Origin: Patiria miniata
Lineage: Eukaryota > Echinodermata > Asteroidea > Valvatida > Asterinidae
Assembly (NCBI RefSeq): GCF_015706575.1
Contig: NW_024037063.1
Location: forward strand, 15,934,927-15,998,926
Length of the DNA: 64,000 nucleotides
Direction: 5' to 3'
Part shown: positions 1 through 10,291 of the stretch, piece by piece
Layout: each line of letters begins with the position of its first letter
Numbering within the stretch: the first letter of the stretch is position 1
Notes under the pieces: model-generated
The model's input: only the letters and a program-made list of their open reading frames with translations
Told to the model about the DNA's origin: nothing
Database searches by the model: none
Translations under genes and position numbers: made by a program

Positions 1-1150
1 TATTTTAAAGGGAATTAAAATACAACATTTGCAAACATCAAAAAATAAAACTACCAAATCATTTTGAAATACCTTGCTGGACTGTTAGTGAATGACAGTG
101 TAAAGCATCCTGTAACATCATGGCACCTGGTTTACTGTCATTTTCAAGAAAGTGGTATTTTTGTATCAATTTCCAACGCTGGTCGGCCGACCAGCATTGG
201 AAAAAAAATGGCTTTTTTTCAAATACTGGCCCCAATTGACCATCGCACTTGTTTGCAATCGATTACACATCTATGAACGGGTACAAGCCAGCTAGACTGG
301 TTCCCTGACCTTACAATTCCCCAATGTATGTAAACTGCTCTGTTTCTTCTTATATGGAGTCAGGGAACCAGACTACAGGAAAATGATTGTTTTTCTTGGT
401 TTTTATAGCATTTTCGAACCCAAAACCTCAAAAAAGTCAGTGTAACTATATTTGCTATATATTTCCAAACCCCCAATTCCATCCATTTCTGAAAATTACA
501 GCAAAAGCAAATGATGTATATTCCCTTTAAGATATAATATAACACAATGTTGAAGGGCAGTTTATCTATTTCACAGTAAAAACAAAATTTCCCGTAGGTT
601 ATTTTATTTTGATGGCATGCCATGAGAAAGACGACAGTATCGTGGAACTTTGAGAAAAATATTGTTTGGAAAAAAAGTACGCGTTGTGCAACTAACTGCA
701 ATGAAACAGCGTTTGTTATTGATGTTCATACTGCATTAAGGTGTATTATATGACTTTTTTCATAAAAAAAAATAATCCTTGAGGGTCTTCATCTAAAAAA
801 TTTTTAGTTATAAATAAGTTCAATATTTCTGGACAGTAGTGTAACGGTGTAATTCAACACATGAACAATATCTTTGTGGAAACTGCTTACGGCTACTTAA
901 ATGTCAAGGGAAAATGCAGGTCTATTCGTGCAATTTTTTCCAACATTTATGCTGCAAGCCAAGCTCATTCACTCAAATAAACATTGGCAATAAGTATGCG
1001 ACTGTTTCCGCTAACTCTAAACTCTAACTCTAATGCTAAAAAATCTAACAAGTTCATTTTTGGCTCAAACTTCCAACAGCCATCTGATGTCTGAAGAAGT
1101 ATTAGGCTGAGAACTTTAATTTTTAAGTTGAAAATGGGCAAGAACAAGCA
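1..1150. other. AT-rich intergenic or intronic DNA, nothing recognised
   Basis: No convincing exon, RNA gene or terminal repeat was seen. Short open frames here have no recognisable protein pattern. The only notable local feature is a near-palindrome around 177-200, where GCTGGTCGGCCGACCAGC forms a perfect 18-bp inverted repeat. Confidence 0.5.
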
Positions 1151-1515
1151 CTTTAGGCCGGGAAAAAAATTGTGTGTTTACGGTAATGCCCTAAAAATTA
1201 TGGGTTTTTGTGTTGAAACTTGGTGTGTACCTCAACCAGGATGTGTTATAGATGAAAATTTAACTGACGTCACGATGACGTCATCACGTGACGTATGAGG
1301 TCATATTAAAAGGTAAAGTGTTAAGGCCTATATCTACAGAATAACATGTCCAATTGGGTTGAAAGTTGGTATGTACCTAAACCGGGATATGTTATAGATG
1401 ATAATTGAAGTGACGTCATGATGAGGACGTCATGATGAGGTCATCACGTGACATGTGAAGGCATATTAAAAGTGCATATTTTGAAGGCCAATATCTACAG
1501 AACTGTATCGGTCCT
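1150..1515 (+). repeat. CRE-palindrome dispersed repeat, two monomers
   Basis: Two imperfect tandem monomers each read: a phrase like TTGAAACTTGGTGTGTACCT, an ACC(A/G)GGATRTGTTATAGATGA phrase, one or more TGACGTCA-type palindromes with TCATCACGTGAC, then a TATCTACAGAA phrase. The same vocabulary returns at 5990-6285, 36256-37105 and 63285-64000. No open reading frame is associated. It is an interspersed repeat; the transposon class is unknown. Confidence 0.65.
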
Positions 1516-2097
1516 GATCACTCTACCGCACATGTTGTCCTATCAGTCTGACATGACATAAACATACAATAACAAATTACCGAAACAGCCGTGTATTTGT
1601 ACACAAACATAAGTAAATCTAGTTTACTATCAGTACATTGTTCCAACCAAAAAATCATTACAACTGTCAACAGACAGACAAACACATGTAAAACCAACTG
1701 CATTAATAAATGATTAAACAATTAACTAGCTAAATGTAAAACACACCTTAGATTGAGTTGAACATACCACTGCCCTTTCTTGAAAGACATCCCAATTCAA
1801 ATACATGTACTTCAAGCACCTGAGCAATTGATAGAAAGAAAGTTAACAATCAAGTTACATAGTCCGTGGGACGAGGCCTTTTTTTGGCTTGCCACATGGT
1901 CTGGTTCGCCGAATTTTATTAAACTTCACAGACATGTAGATTGTGGTGTACCCTATCAACAAAACTTTGTTCCCTGATCCACAGTTTGTTTGGGAATGAG
2001 AAAATCTGGGATAAAAATGCCGAAAAAATCAGCATGAGAAAAAACATAGGAAACAGCGCCCTCTATTGACATGGTCAGAAACCTTTTCGCACGCAAT

Positions 2098-2277
2098 GGT
2101 CGTCCGAGTTCGGGCGGTCTGTTCTTGACACAAGTATTTTTATTGTTCTCGCACTGGAATGGCAGGAACACGACCCACAACCACTGCACTCGGAACGGGA
2201 TCTCACACCACCTATCCATCGGGGTTTTGCAAGAATAATATGCCCGTGTCAAGAACAAGACCCGCCCGAGCTCGGCC
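2098..2277. mobile_element. 180-bp MITE inside left fold-back arm
   Basis: The ends are inverted: GGTCGTCCGAGTTCGGGCGG at the left and CCCGCCCGAGCTCGGCC at the right, followed inward by TCTTGACAC / GTGTCAAGA. The flanks are a 3-bp direct repeat AAT (2095-2097 and 2278-2280). The opposite fold-back arm near 4040-4065 lacks the insert and reads straight through the target, so it acts as the empty site. A 3-bp duplication would fit the PIF/Harbinger superfamily. The element is non-coding. Confidence 0.75.
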
Positions 2278-2439
2278 AATGAGTGCTTGGCAGATGATAC
2301 TTCTTTCATTTTATATTCTAGATTTTTGTTATTCTCATCGGGATGCCAAAATATCTTCGTTACAGTTTTGTCCAACGTGAAATGATCAAGTTTTAAATTT
2401 AAGATCGAATGTTATGTATTACCAACATAAACATCGATT

Positions 2440-3540
2440 GGTATGGTTAAACCCCAGATCAGAATAATTTTGTGAACTCTCATCTCAGGGTAATATCTTT
2501 TCAACAATAATAGAAGTGCGTGGCATCTGGTGAAGTATCTGAAATTCTGAAACATCTTTTACAAAATGTAATGCAAAGTAAAAAAAAAAAGTAATAAAAA
2601 TTGATGCAGCCTCAAAAAAGTAAGCGGGTGGGCCGTTGTTTTTTTAAAATGGTTTTCACGGTATGGATGGAGCAACAACAAAACATGAATCAGTTCTTAA
2701 AACAATAAATATTCAAAACAATAAAAACGGTAATACGGTTCAGCTGAATTAACAAATTGTAGTTGTAATGCTGTCACTCAAAACTTCCAAATAGGGGAAT
2801 ATAAATTAATTTTCTCTTCTTAAAAGAGTTTGCACACAGAAAGTGGGTCCTTCAATTTGATGAGACTTTTGACATGTTATACAACAATTATGTAATCAGC
2901 CTGTGATGTATACAGGTGCTTATATAGCTCGTTTTGTCAGTTGAAAATAAACGAATAATGCTCATTCAGTACAGATTGAACAAAATTATGTCAAGTTAAA
3001 ACCATTCTTCATGTGTGGGTAAAAACTGTGGGTTTAAATTGCCCCCCCCCAATTTTTTTAATTTTAAATAAGTAAATAAATAAATGAAATAAAATTAATC
3101 AAATAGTATTTCTTTTGGTGATTACTTAAACCACATTGTACCTGCAATATAAAATACCAAAACTGTATTTGCAGTTATTGCCCTCTTTATTTTTATGAGA
3201 CATTTTTTTATATCTTTACAATGCAAGTGTAAACAAAAATAAAATCAACCTAAGTACATGTATGAGAACTTTAGATGTCATTTTTGAGTGGTTTTGTAAT
3301 AAGACGGTTCAGCTTATCTGATACATGTATATAATCCCTTTTTTGAAATTTTGCGTCACTGATATTGAAAGGGGGGGGGGAAGTCTGACATAACCCTTCA
3401 TTTATTGGCTATTTTTCTTTTTGACCAATCCTCCCCCCCCCCCCCCCCCGGAAAAAAAAGGTGGGAGCAGAACTGAAAGATGTTACCCTGGGATTCTGTT
3501 CTGGGAAATGGTTTAACTATGCAAATCAAGCTTTATGTAG
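2440..3540. other. Loop of the fold-back structure, no gene seen
   Basis: AT-rich DNA with homopolymer runs: C near 3043-3051, G near 3369-3379 and a C run near 3432-3449. No open frame with a recognisable protein pattern and no terminal repeats were seen. Confidence 0.5.
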
Positions 3541-3655
3541 GTAATACATAACATTCGATCTTAAAACTTGGTTATTTCAAGTTGGACAAACTGTAATGAA
3601 AATGGTTTGGCATCCTGATGAGAAATAATAACAAAAATCTAGAATATGCATATAA

Positions 3656-4014
3656 GGCCAAAAAAAAGGAAAATAATCGGTCTCTGGTCAGACCGAAGTT
3701 CCGGAATTGATGCGGCGACGCGTTTTTTGTTTCTTTTTTCTCAAGCTTAAATATAGACAAGATGGGTACTATTTTGCTTTTTTTATGTCCTCATTATACA
3801 TTGGTGTCCTCCATAATAAATTAATTTACCTTGGTGCCCTTTATCATTTGCCTTGGTGCAATTTTCCCCATTCCTTGGTGCTCCTTGGTACAAAAATTTG
3901 AGGAGGTGCGGCAATAGAGGGCGCTGTTGTAGCTTTTGAAAAAAAAAAAGTTGACGCGCATGATTAAAATCGACGCGCGCGCTGACCAGAGACCGAGTAT
4001 TATTTTTTTTGGCC
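3656..4014. mobile_element. 359-bp PIF/Harbinger-type MITE inside right fold-back arm
   Basis: The terminal inverted repeats start GGCCAAAAAAAAGG and run through a CGGTCTCTGGTCAG block, matched at the right end by CTGACCAGAGACCG and TTTTTTTTGGCC. The 3-bp duplication TAA flanks it (3653-3655 and 4015-4017). The TIR start GGCC and TAA target are typical of PIF/Harbinger MITEs. The left fold-back arm lacks this insertion. No transposase is encoded. Confidence 0.8.
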
Positions 4015-4263
4015 TAATATGAAACATGAAAGAAGTTTCATCTGGCAAGCACTCATTGCGTACGAAAAGGTTTCTGACTGTGTCAATAGAGGGCACTGTT
4101 TCTTATGTTTTTTTCCCTCATGCAGAATTTTCGGCATTTTTATCCCAGATTTTCTCATTCTCAAACAAACTGTGGATCGAGAACAAAGTTTTCTTGATAA
4201 GGTACATCATAATCTACATGTCTGGAAAGTTTTATAACATTCGGCGGACCAGATCGCCTATCT

Positions 4264-5990
4264 CGAAGACTACAGCTTTGTTTAAACAAAAAAGTTTTTT
4301 TTTTAAAAGGAGGCTTTGCTTCACCTGCTATGTGAGGGAGGCGGCTTTGCCTGCCTCTTGCCCGCTTTGCAGGCGAGCGCCCGCTTCGCAGTCCAGCAAC
4401 TTGTGAACAACTCGTGAACACACGCACACACACACACCCTTTCTTCTTTATAGTATAGCAGTGGTACCGTATACAAGGCAAACATATTGTAAGGAATCAA
4501 GTCTGGTGCATTTTTAATTTTTGCACATAAATATACCCGAGACAGTTTACCCACCAATAATGGGTGAGGGTCAGTCAAGTGGGTGGTTTTAAACCACTGT
4601 TTAAACACTGCCACAAAGTGTTGAAAACTGGCAAGTAACAAATGTTGCCTCTGAACAGGGCAAACAATTTCTGCTCTCATCTAGTGTTTTTTTTCATCTG
4701 GTGAATAATGTCTCCTCCAAAGTTGGTAGGTTTAGAAGTTACAAACAAAATGGTATATGATAAATCAATTTATTTAAGATCATTTTCATTTAAAATCTTC
4801 TTTTAAATTGAGAAACAAAAGATGTCTTTAAGGCTCAGTCACTTTGCCTAATTACCCATAAAAAAATGTGTGTATTTTTTTTTGTCAGTTACTTGTCCAC
4901 TATTACACCAATATACCTGTTATCAAGAAAAGGGCATCTCTCTTCCGCATTTATGAAGAGTGATATTTGTTAGTACAAGTATTGTGCAGATTGCTCAGAA
5001 TGGAAAATTACTTTCATGAGGGCAGCAAACAGAAATAGCCCATTTGCTTGTCACCATATGGCTGTTAAACTCCCACAAAAATGAAGGCTTGCTTGTCCTG
5101 TTTTCCACAACACTAAACAAGTTTTGTCATTGAATTCTCAAGGTTGCCAACATTTTATTAATTCTGCAAGGGAGAACATCTTTGTAAAACCTTTGACTCT
5201 AGCCTCCTTCCTCAATTCTTCGAAACCAGATGCGCTGTGAGACAATAGGTCTAAATGGTTTTAAATGGTGATTTGTTAATGAAATCGATGTGTGTGTAGT
5301 GCATTCACTATATGCGCAAAATGGTTTTAAATGGTGAATTGTTAATCAATGTGTGTGTAGTGCATTCACTATATCTGCAAGTAAGAGTATGGCACAAAAC
5401 AGTTGTTTGATTGTAGAGCCGTAGCTTAACGTCATCAAAATGGGCTTGTAGTAGATGCTCCCAACTTTTGTTTTGCTTCTGGCTTTTGTTTTGCTTCTGG
5501 CCTTTTTCTGGCTTTTAACACACAGGGTGGAGCTGCTTCTTTTCTTTTTTTCGGCTGAAACTCCCCTTACTTAGTTTTTGGTGGTGCAGATTGTTTTGAT
5601 ATATAATCTCAAAATTAGTAAATGTTTGCCATATTAAAGTGATCTTTACACATATGCTAAAAAGTTGCAGTAAAAATGTCATTTGCTTATACATCTCACA
5701 CGAGTAGCCACTGTTATTTAGCCAATCTCAATGGCTACACCGCCATTCACATAGAGTCTAGTACCGTGTAGGACTACCTTGCACCAAAACGCTAGATATT
5801 CTGCTTAGGTCTACATGTCATGCTGAACTTCTGTTTTTATGTTGGTAATTATACTCGAAACATTCCTTTTTAGGAAAAATTTGGTTATGTGTAATGTGCT
5901 TGTGACCTCATCTGCTTAAGTTATTGTTTGTGTCCCTGTGTACCTTTATGTTAACTTGTTAGCTGTTTCCAAAATTTTCCAAAACAGCTG
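4264..5990. other. Non-coding DNA with a small tandem duplication
   Basis: No exon or mobile element with recognisable ends was identified. A GC-rich patch (4310-4400) repeats short GGCTTTGCC / CCCGCTT-type words. A roughly 70-bp direct duplication lies at about 5255-5395: ATGGTTTTAAATGGTGAWTTG, then GTGTGTGTAGTGCATTCACTATAT, occurs twice. A 19-bp phrase (TTTTGTTTTGCTTCTGGC) is also tandemly repeated near 5466-5502. Confidence 0.5.
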
Positions 5991-6285
5991 TTTTTGTTAA
6001 GGTTATTATTTTCCCCCCCCTTATTTTTCCACTTTTTGTCCATAGGGTTTGTACGCGTTTTTCTTCTACCAGAAGAATTTTGTCACAATGACGTTACGTC
6101 ACATTAAAGGTGCATATTTTCTCTACAGGCAGGTTTTGTACACGTTTTTCTTCAAACCATACACTGACACTTTCGTATGTCTGACTGACTTAAGACTTGG
6201 CAGACACTTAGACCAGCAGCCGAAGACGGTCCCCGACGATTTTCATAATGATGACGTCATCATGTGTCATGACGCTGGCTGTATA
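5990..6285 (+). repeat. CRE-palindrome repeat copy
   Basis: Two direct copies of TTTGTACRCGTTTTTCTTC start near 6048 and 6135. They are followed by ATGACGTTACGTCA and by GATGACGTCATCATGTGTCATGACG near 6249. The vocabulary matches the other CRE-type repeats of the window. It abuts, and probably truncates, the LINE endonuclease fragment that lies just to the right. Confidence 0.5.
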
Positions 6286-6411
6286 CTACAGTCAGAATTA
6301 GAGACTGGAATTTGCGAGGCATATAATAAGGTCGACATTTGATGGTGAGCATTTCTAATTCGGGGACCGTAAAAGCACTCTATTGTCCATACACCAACTG
6401 TTATTGATAAT
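6280..6411 (-). pseudogene. LINE endonuclease fragment (downstream half)
   Basis: Read on the minus strand, this stretch encodes INNSW directly after the Harbinger boundary, then a degenerate stretch ending LTIKCRPYYMPRKFQS. This is a conserved block of the apurinic/apyrimidinic-like endonuclease domain of non-LTR retrotransposons. It continues the fragment at 9185-9560, which ends KEKGGGVCFLL at the other side of the Harbinger element. At least one stop codon and the truncation near 6280 make it a pseudogene. The LINE clade was not determined. Confidence 0.75.
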
Positions 6412-6896
6412 GGGCCTGTCACACCAGAACGTTTTAGGCCAACGCGTGAGTAACCGTGTTAGAATTTCGGCAACACGCTGGCAAACGCTGACCAACGCTA
6501 GGCCAGCGTTAGCAACATGCTGAGCGCGTTACTCACATGCTGGGACACGCTGTCACATTTTTCAACATACCTGAAATTTCCAGCGTTTGCCAGCGTGTGA
6601 CTGCACACACTGGCAAACGCTGAAGGGTCGTTACTCACGCATCGAACGCGCTAGACGATCGTTACCAACCCACTACTCACACGCTGGCGACATGCTGGTT
6701 GGAGGGCTAGCGTACCCCTTGCGTGCCCCAAACGCGTTGATAACTGGTTGGTAGCGCGCTTGTAGCATTGGTCAACGTTGGTCAGCGTATGTGTAACGTC
6801 CCTCTAGCGCATTCAACGACTGCCTTACAACCAGGTAACACGTTCAGCGTGTGCTAGCATATTGATAGCGTATTATCCGGTGTATTGGGGTATCTG

Positions 6897-6907
6897 TATA
6901 TAAATAG
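6897..6907 (+). promoter_or_regulatory. TATA box of the Harbinger transposase gene
   Basis: TATATAAATAG lies about 50 bp upstream of the presumed transposase ATG at 6956. It is mirrored by a TATAAAT on the minus strand at the other end of the element. Confidence 0.5.
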
Positions 6908-6955
6908 GGTGCTGCTGGTACCTCTTCATCACTTCTCCTGGAGACAGCATTGAAT

Positions 6956-7440
6956 ATGGAGCTGGAACCGCTGCGCCAAGAAGATCTTGCTGTTCTCCAA
7001 CATCACCATAACCTGCTAGAATTGGCACTTCACCAGGTCCAAGCCAATAGGTGAAGGAGGAGAAGACGTGAGAGGAGAAGGTTCTGGGTCAGGCCATGGA
7101 TTGGGAGGCAACGGCAGTTTGGCCTGTACAACCAGCTTCTGGTGGAACTCCGGAACAAGGACCAGGCCTCCTTCAAGTACTTCATGCGGATGCCCCCTGA
7201 GATGTTCGACGAGGTGCTAGCCAGAGAGGGGGTCCAAGGATCACCAAGGAACATACTGCCTTCAGGGAGCAGCTGGAGCCTGGCCTGAAGCTCGTCTTGA
7301 CTTTACGTCACCTTGCCTCTGGAATCAAGTATGCCTCGATGAAGTTCGGCTGAATGGTCCCCCACAACACCATTTCAATCGTCGTCAGAGAAGTTTGCCA
7401 GGCCATCATCGATGAATACCTTCCAGAGGTGATGATTTGT
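6956..7440 (+). pseudogene. Harbinger (HARBI1-like) transposase, N-terminal part only
   Basis: Conceptual translation with several frame changes gives a segment RRFWVRPWIGRQRQFGLYNQ, then SFKYFMRMPPEMFDEVL, then LTLRHLASGIKYASMKFG and VREVCQAIIDEYLPEVM. This is the conserved N-terminal order of PIF/Harbinger transposases of the HARBI1 type, which precedes the DDE catalytic domain. The similarity stops near 7440. No catalytic DDE region follows, so the 3' part has been lost, probably by internal deletion. There is a stop codon after about 32 codons and more frameshifts near 7230 and 7290. It cannot encode an active transposase. Confidence 0.85.
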
Positions 7441-7499
7441 GTCCAGGTCGGTCAAGAATCCAGAGAGGCTGATCTCTGGCAGGCTGCTGTCCAGTCCCT

Positions 7500-8729
7500 G
7501 GTTCAGCACCTGTGACGCTTAACCCACAGCAGCTGGCATGGTGGAGCTGGAGGTGGGCGTCTGAGCAGGATCCTGGAACTGCGGCGGCTGGTACTGCTGC
7601 TGCTGCTGGAACTGCTGCGCCTAGAACTGCTGCTGGAGTGGCTGCTGGTGGTACATGTCCATGTACTCCCTGCTGGCACTGGCACTGGACCAGACGCTCA
7701 CTCCCTGGGGTTGCTGGTGTCTCCACATACTGGGGTGTGGCTGGTACTGCTCCGAGCAGCTGGCACTCGGTTGAGGAGCCGACCGGGGACGCGCTGGGAG
7801 AGCCATGGGTGCTGGGGGTTGGAAGGTGGTGTCCTCCTGAGTCCAGCACTCCTAAGGATCTTGCTGATGGACAGCCTGGCCTTGCAGAACTTCTCCTTGG
7901 GCATGCTCAAGAGATTGTCCGGCACAAAGTTCGCAAACGCCTGCTCCTCTGTCACAGGCTTCTGGGTGGTCAGGCTCTTGATGATGTCCCCTGACTCCTG
8001 AACCTTCTTCTGCAGGGTCTCCAACAGCTCGTCCTCGGCATGACGCTTGCCCTTGCGCACTGTGGAGGATGTGGAGGAGGGGGATGGCGTCACTTCAGCA
8101 TCCTCATCACCAACATGGTGCTCTGCACACACCTGCTCTGCAGCGTCCAGGTCTCCAGCACTGGCTCAGCGCGATGACGGGTGATGTTCTGCAGGAACTT
8201 CAACCTGTTCTTCACCCACTGCTCTCGCTCAGTGAGTTCAGGCTCACTGTCTCCGCTCTTCTTCTTGTCCAGCCTAGTGTGGCAGTCATGGAGTGACTTC
8301 CACCAACCCTGGATATGGGCTGAGGTCTTGTGCAGCGCCTTCGCCTGGTCGGCCCAGAGTCGGCTCTTTTTGTTGTTGTTGGACCTCCGATACTCCTGCA
8401 GGTGGTTGTTCCAGATCAGTGGGTTGGCCTCCAGAAACTCGCACATCAGCTACCCCTCTGCTGGCGACAGCTGGTTCTGCGACTTGGCCTTCTTGCTCTA
8501 CTTGGGCTTGATTCTTGCACGGTGGAGGCATGGGACGCACCAGAAGCTGCAGAGTCAAGGGAGGCATGGGACATCACAGGGGCCTCCGAGTGGGCAGAGT
8601 GGACAGAGCCATCATGGGAGCAGCAGTAGACTCCTCAGGTGTAGTCTTCTTCGGGGTACTCTTCTTGCCTCTAACACGTCCAGGTTTCTGCGTCTCCGAC
8701 TTCTTAGAGGGCTTGGGGGAGGCATGATG
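7500..8729 (-). pseudogene. Harbinger accessory MADF/Myb-like DNA-binding protein, broken
   Basis: On the minus strand a basic N-terminal segment (KPSKKSETQKPGRVRGKK) is followed, after frameshifts near 8600 and a stop near 8450, by a block LWADQAKALHKTSAHIQGWW and LHDCHTRLDKKKSGDSEPEL with REQWVKNRLKFL. This is the MADF/SANT-like pattern of the second protein of Harbinger elements, which helps the transposase enter the nucleus and bind DNA. A more C-terminal frame (about 8132-7860) has an acidic and serine-rich linker and FVPDNLLSMPKEKFCKARLS. The far C-terminal part is Gln/Ser/Ala-rich low complexity. The gene converges on the transposase fragment. A TATAAAT lies upstream at about 8790-8800. 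Confidence 0.8.
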
Positions 8730-8788
8730 AAGTTGAAGAAGATGTTCACGGTTCGGAGACTAATGCAAGAATGAAGTACTGTAGTCTG

Positions 8789-8800
8789 TTATTTATACAA
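8789..8800 (-). promoter_or_regulatory. TATA box of the Harbinger accessory gene
   Basis: Read on the minus strand the site is TTGTATAAATAA, about 60-70 bp upstream of the first ATG (near 8729) of the accessory gene. Confidence 0.45.
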
Positions 8801-9184
8801 AAAATCACGTGGTTGTTGCAGTACGCTGGCGTGTGTTGGAACGTGCTACTCACGCGCTGGGCAGTCGTTCATCAGTCGTCAAGCGCGTTACTAACGTGTT
8901 ACTAACGCGTTACTCACGCACTGGCGAACGCTGGCGTACGCTGGCGATACGCTGTCATATTTTAATGATAAATCAGTGATGTGTTCCTCACACGCTGAGC
9001 ACATTCCTCACATGCTTCTCATGCGCCGGCATACGCTATGAACCCGTTATTCATGTGTTATGGACACGCTGAAATCATGGTTCAACTTGACTTTTTCTGT
9101 GAAAGTTCAGCGCTTGCCAGCGTATCAACTGTTTTTAACGGGCTACTCACGCGTTGGCCTAAAACGTTCTGGTGTGACAAGCCC

Positions 9185-9560
9185 AACAGAAAACACACCC
9201 CACCTCCTTTCTCTTTGTCCACATCTCTGAATGCACGATCCCATCTGAAAAGCATAAATCTAGGGGGAGTCATGGTGGTGTCTGGAACTGAAGCATCAAG
9301 CCAGGTTTCGATTAAAAAGTAAACACAACAGTCGCGAAAATCCTTCCTGGCATAGATAAGACCATTAAGTTCTCCTGTTCTATTCCGAAGTGATCTAACA
9401 TTGGCAAAAAAGATGCTGGGCAAGGCGTTCACTTAGGATGTTTCCCAAGCCCCACAAGCCTACCCCCTCTGGATCTTTGCTTATGTGTCCCATTCTTACG
9501 TGGAAAGGCACAAACGTCTTGGCCAGAATCCCCAATTAAATCCAGTTGTTCACGAGTCCA
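9185..9560 (-). pseudogene. LINE endonuclease fragment (upstream half)
   Basis: The minus strand encodes LPSIFFANVRSLRNRTGELN, then an FLIETWLDASVPD block and a DKEKGGGVCFLL block. The N-[VA]RSL..K/R..EL motif and the ETWL motif are hallmark residues of the AP-endonuclease domain of non-LTR retrotransposons. The frame is cut by the Harbinger TIR at 9184 and resumes at 6411 on the same strand. No reverse transcriptase remains, because the downstream side is truncated near 6280. Confidence 0.85.
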
Positions 9561-10291
9561 AGTTTCCACAGCTAGTCCTCATTCCCCAACAAAATCAGTT
9601 CCTCTCTTGGGTACACAAAAACAGCACTAAAACAATGAGTCCCAAACGTTAAATCAAGCAAAACATCGTGACAGCAAGCAATAATGGCACCATTCAATGG
9701 CGCCATCTTGTAGCATCTTGCTACAAGCCCCATTTTGATGACGTAAAGCTAAGGCTCTACAATCAAACGACTGTTTTGTTCCCTTTGTAACTAAAGTCCT
9801 TAGTTGCAATCTGATTTTAAGGCTTGATGCTTTGCAGTCTGTACCCAAACATTTATTTCTGCTAATCATACTATTATTCCAAATATGGATCAATGCGCAG
9901 CATGCCATGCCGGACAGAGGCCATTTTAATAATATTTGTGCCCAACTTTCAAATAGTATTTCATTTACCTCAAATACAAAGCTATGAGGGTTTTGTATCA
10001 ACCTTGATATGTTGTGCACAAAGATCATGATTTGCTAGTAGAATTCTTCCTTTTCAGTTGCTATGCCACAACTTACGCCACCTAAAATGATTGTGCAAGT
10101 TACACCATGATTTGTTGCGCAAGTCGCAGACTAATGCACAATGAAATTTACGTGAAAAGTGTCATTACTGAAATGTTGCTCAGCATGAAATGTTGCGCAA
10201 TGAACTTATGCAAAATTTATGTTAAAATTAACTGCTGCGCTCAACTGCACCCCTGTACTTTCTGTACAGATGCTCTTCCACACATAATTGT
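9560..10291. other. Non-coding stretch, no gene recognised
   Basis: Open frames on either strand are short and have no recognisable protein pattern. Repeated TTGCGCAA and ATGTTGC words occur between 10090 and 10250, with no clear period. Confidence 0.45.

Larger units (their letters stand above)
1889..4263. repeat. Large fold-back structure (inverted repeat arms about 0.55-0.7 kb)
   Basis: The left arm, about 1889-2436, is repeated in reverse complement at about 3541-4263. For example, the phrase CCACAGTTTGTTTGGGAATG near 1979 returns inverted near 4160, and TACATAACATTCGATCTTAAAACTTG-like text near 3545 mirrors 2385-2420. The loop is about 1.1 kb and has no gene. Each arm carries its own later insertion (2098-2277 and 3656-4014), which explains the unequal arm lengths. 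It could be a fold-back or long-TIR DNA transposon, or an inverted duplication of a repeat. Confidence 0.75.
6412..9184. mobile_element. PIF/Harbinger DNA transposon, 2.8 kb, decayed
   Basis: Terminal inverted repeats of about 40 bp start GGGCYTGTCACACCAGAACG and run to AACGCGTGAGTA at both ends. The 3-bp flanks are AAT (6409-6411) and AAC (9185-9187), compatible with a once-duplicated 3-bp Harbinger target. Subterminal zones (about 6450-6880 and 8810-9150) are packed with degenerate ACGCTGGC, CGTTACTCAC and GCCAGCGT words in both orientations, as expected of transposase-binding regions. Inside are two convergent decayed genes: a HARBI1-like transposase on plus and a MADF/Myb-like protein on minus, each with its own TATA box. 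The element sits inside a LINE endonuclease sequence. Confidence 0.9.

Noticed and set aside
7512..8000. Ala/Thr/Gly-rich plus-strand frame of 160 codons inside the Harbinger element
   Set aside because: It is the antisense of the Gln/Ser-rich C-terminal part of the minus-strand accessory gene.
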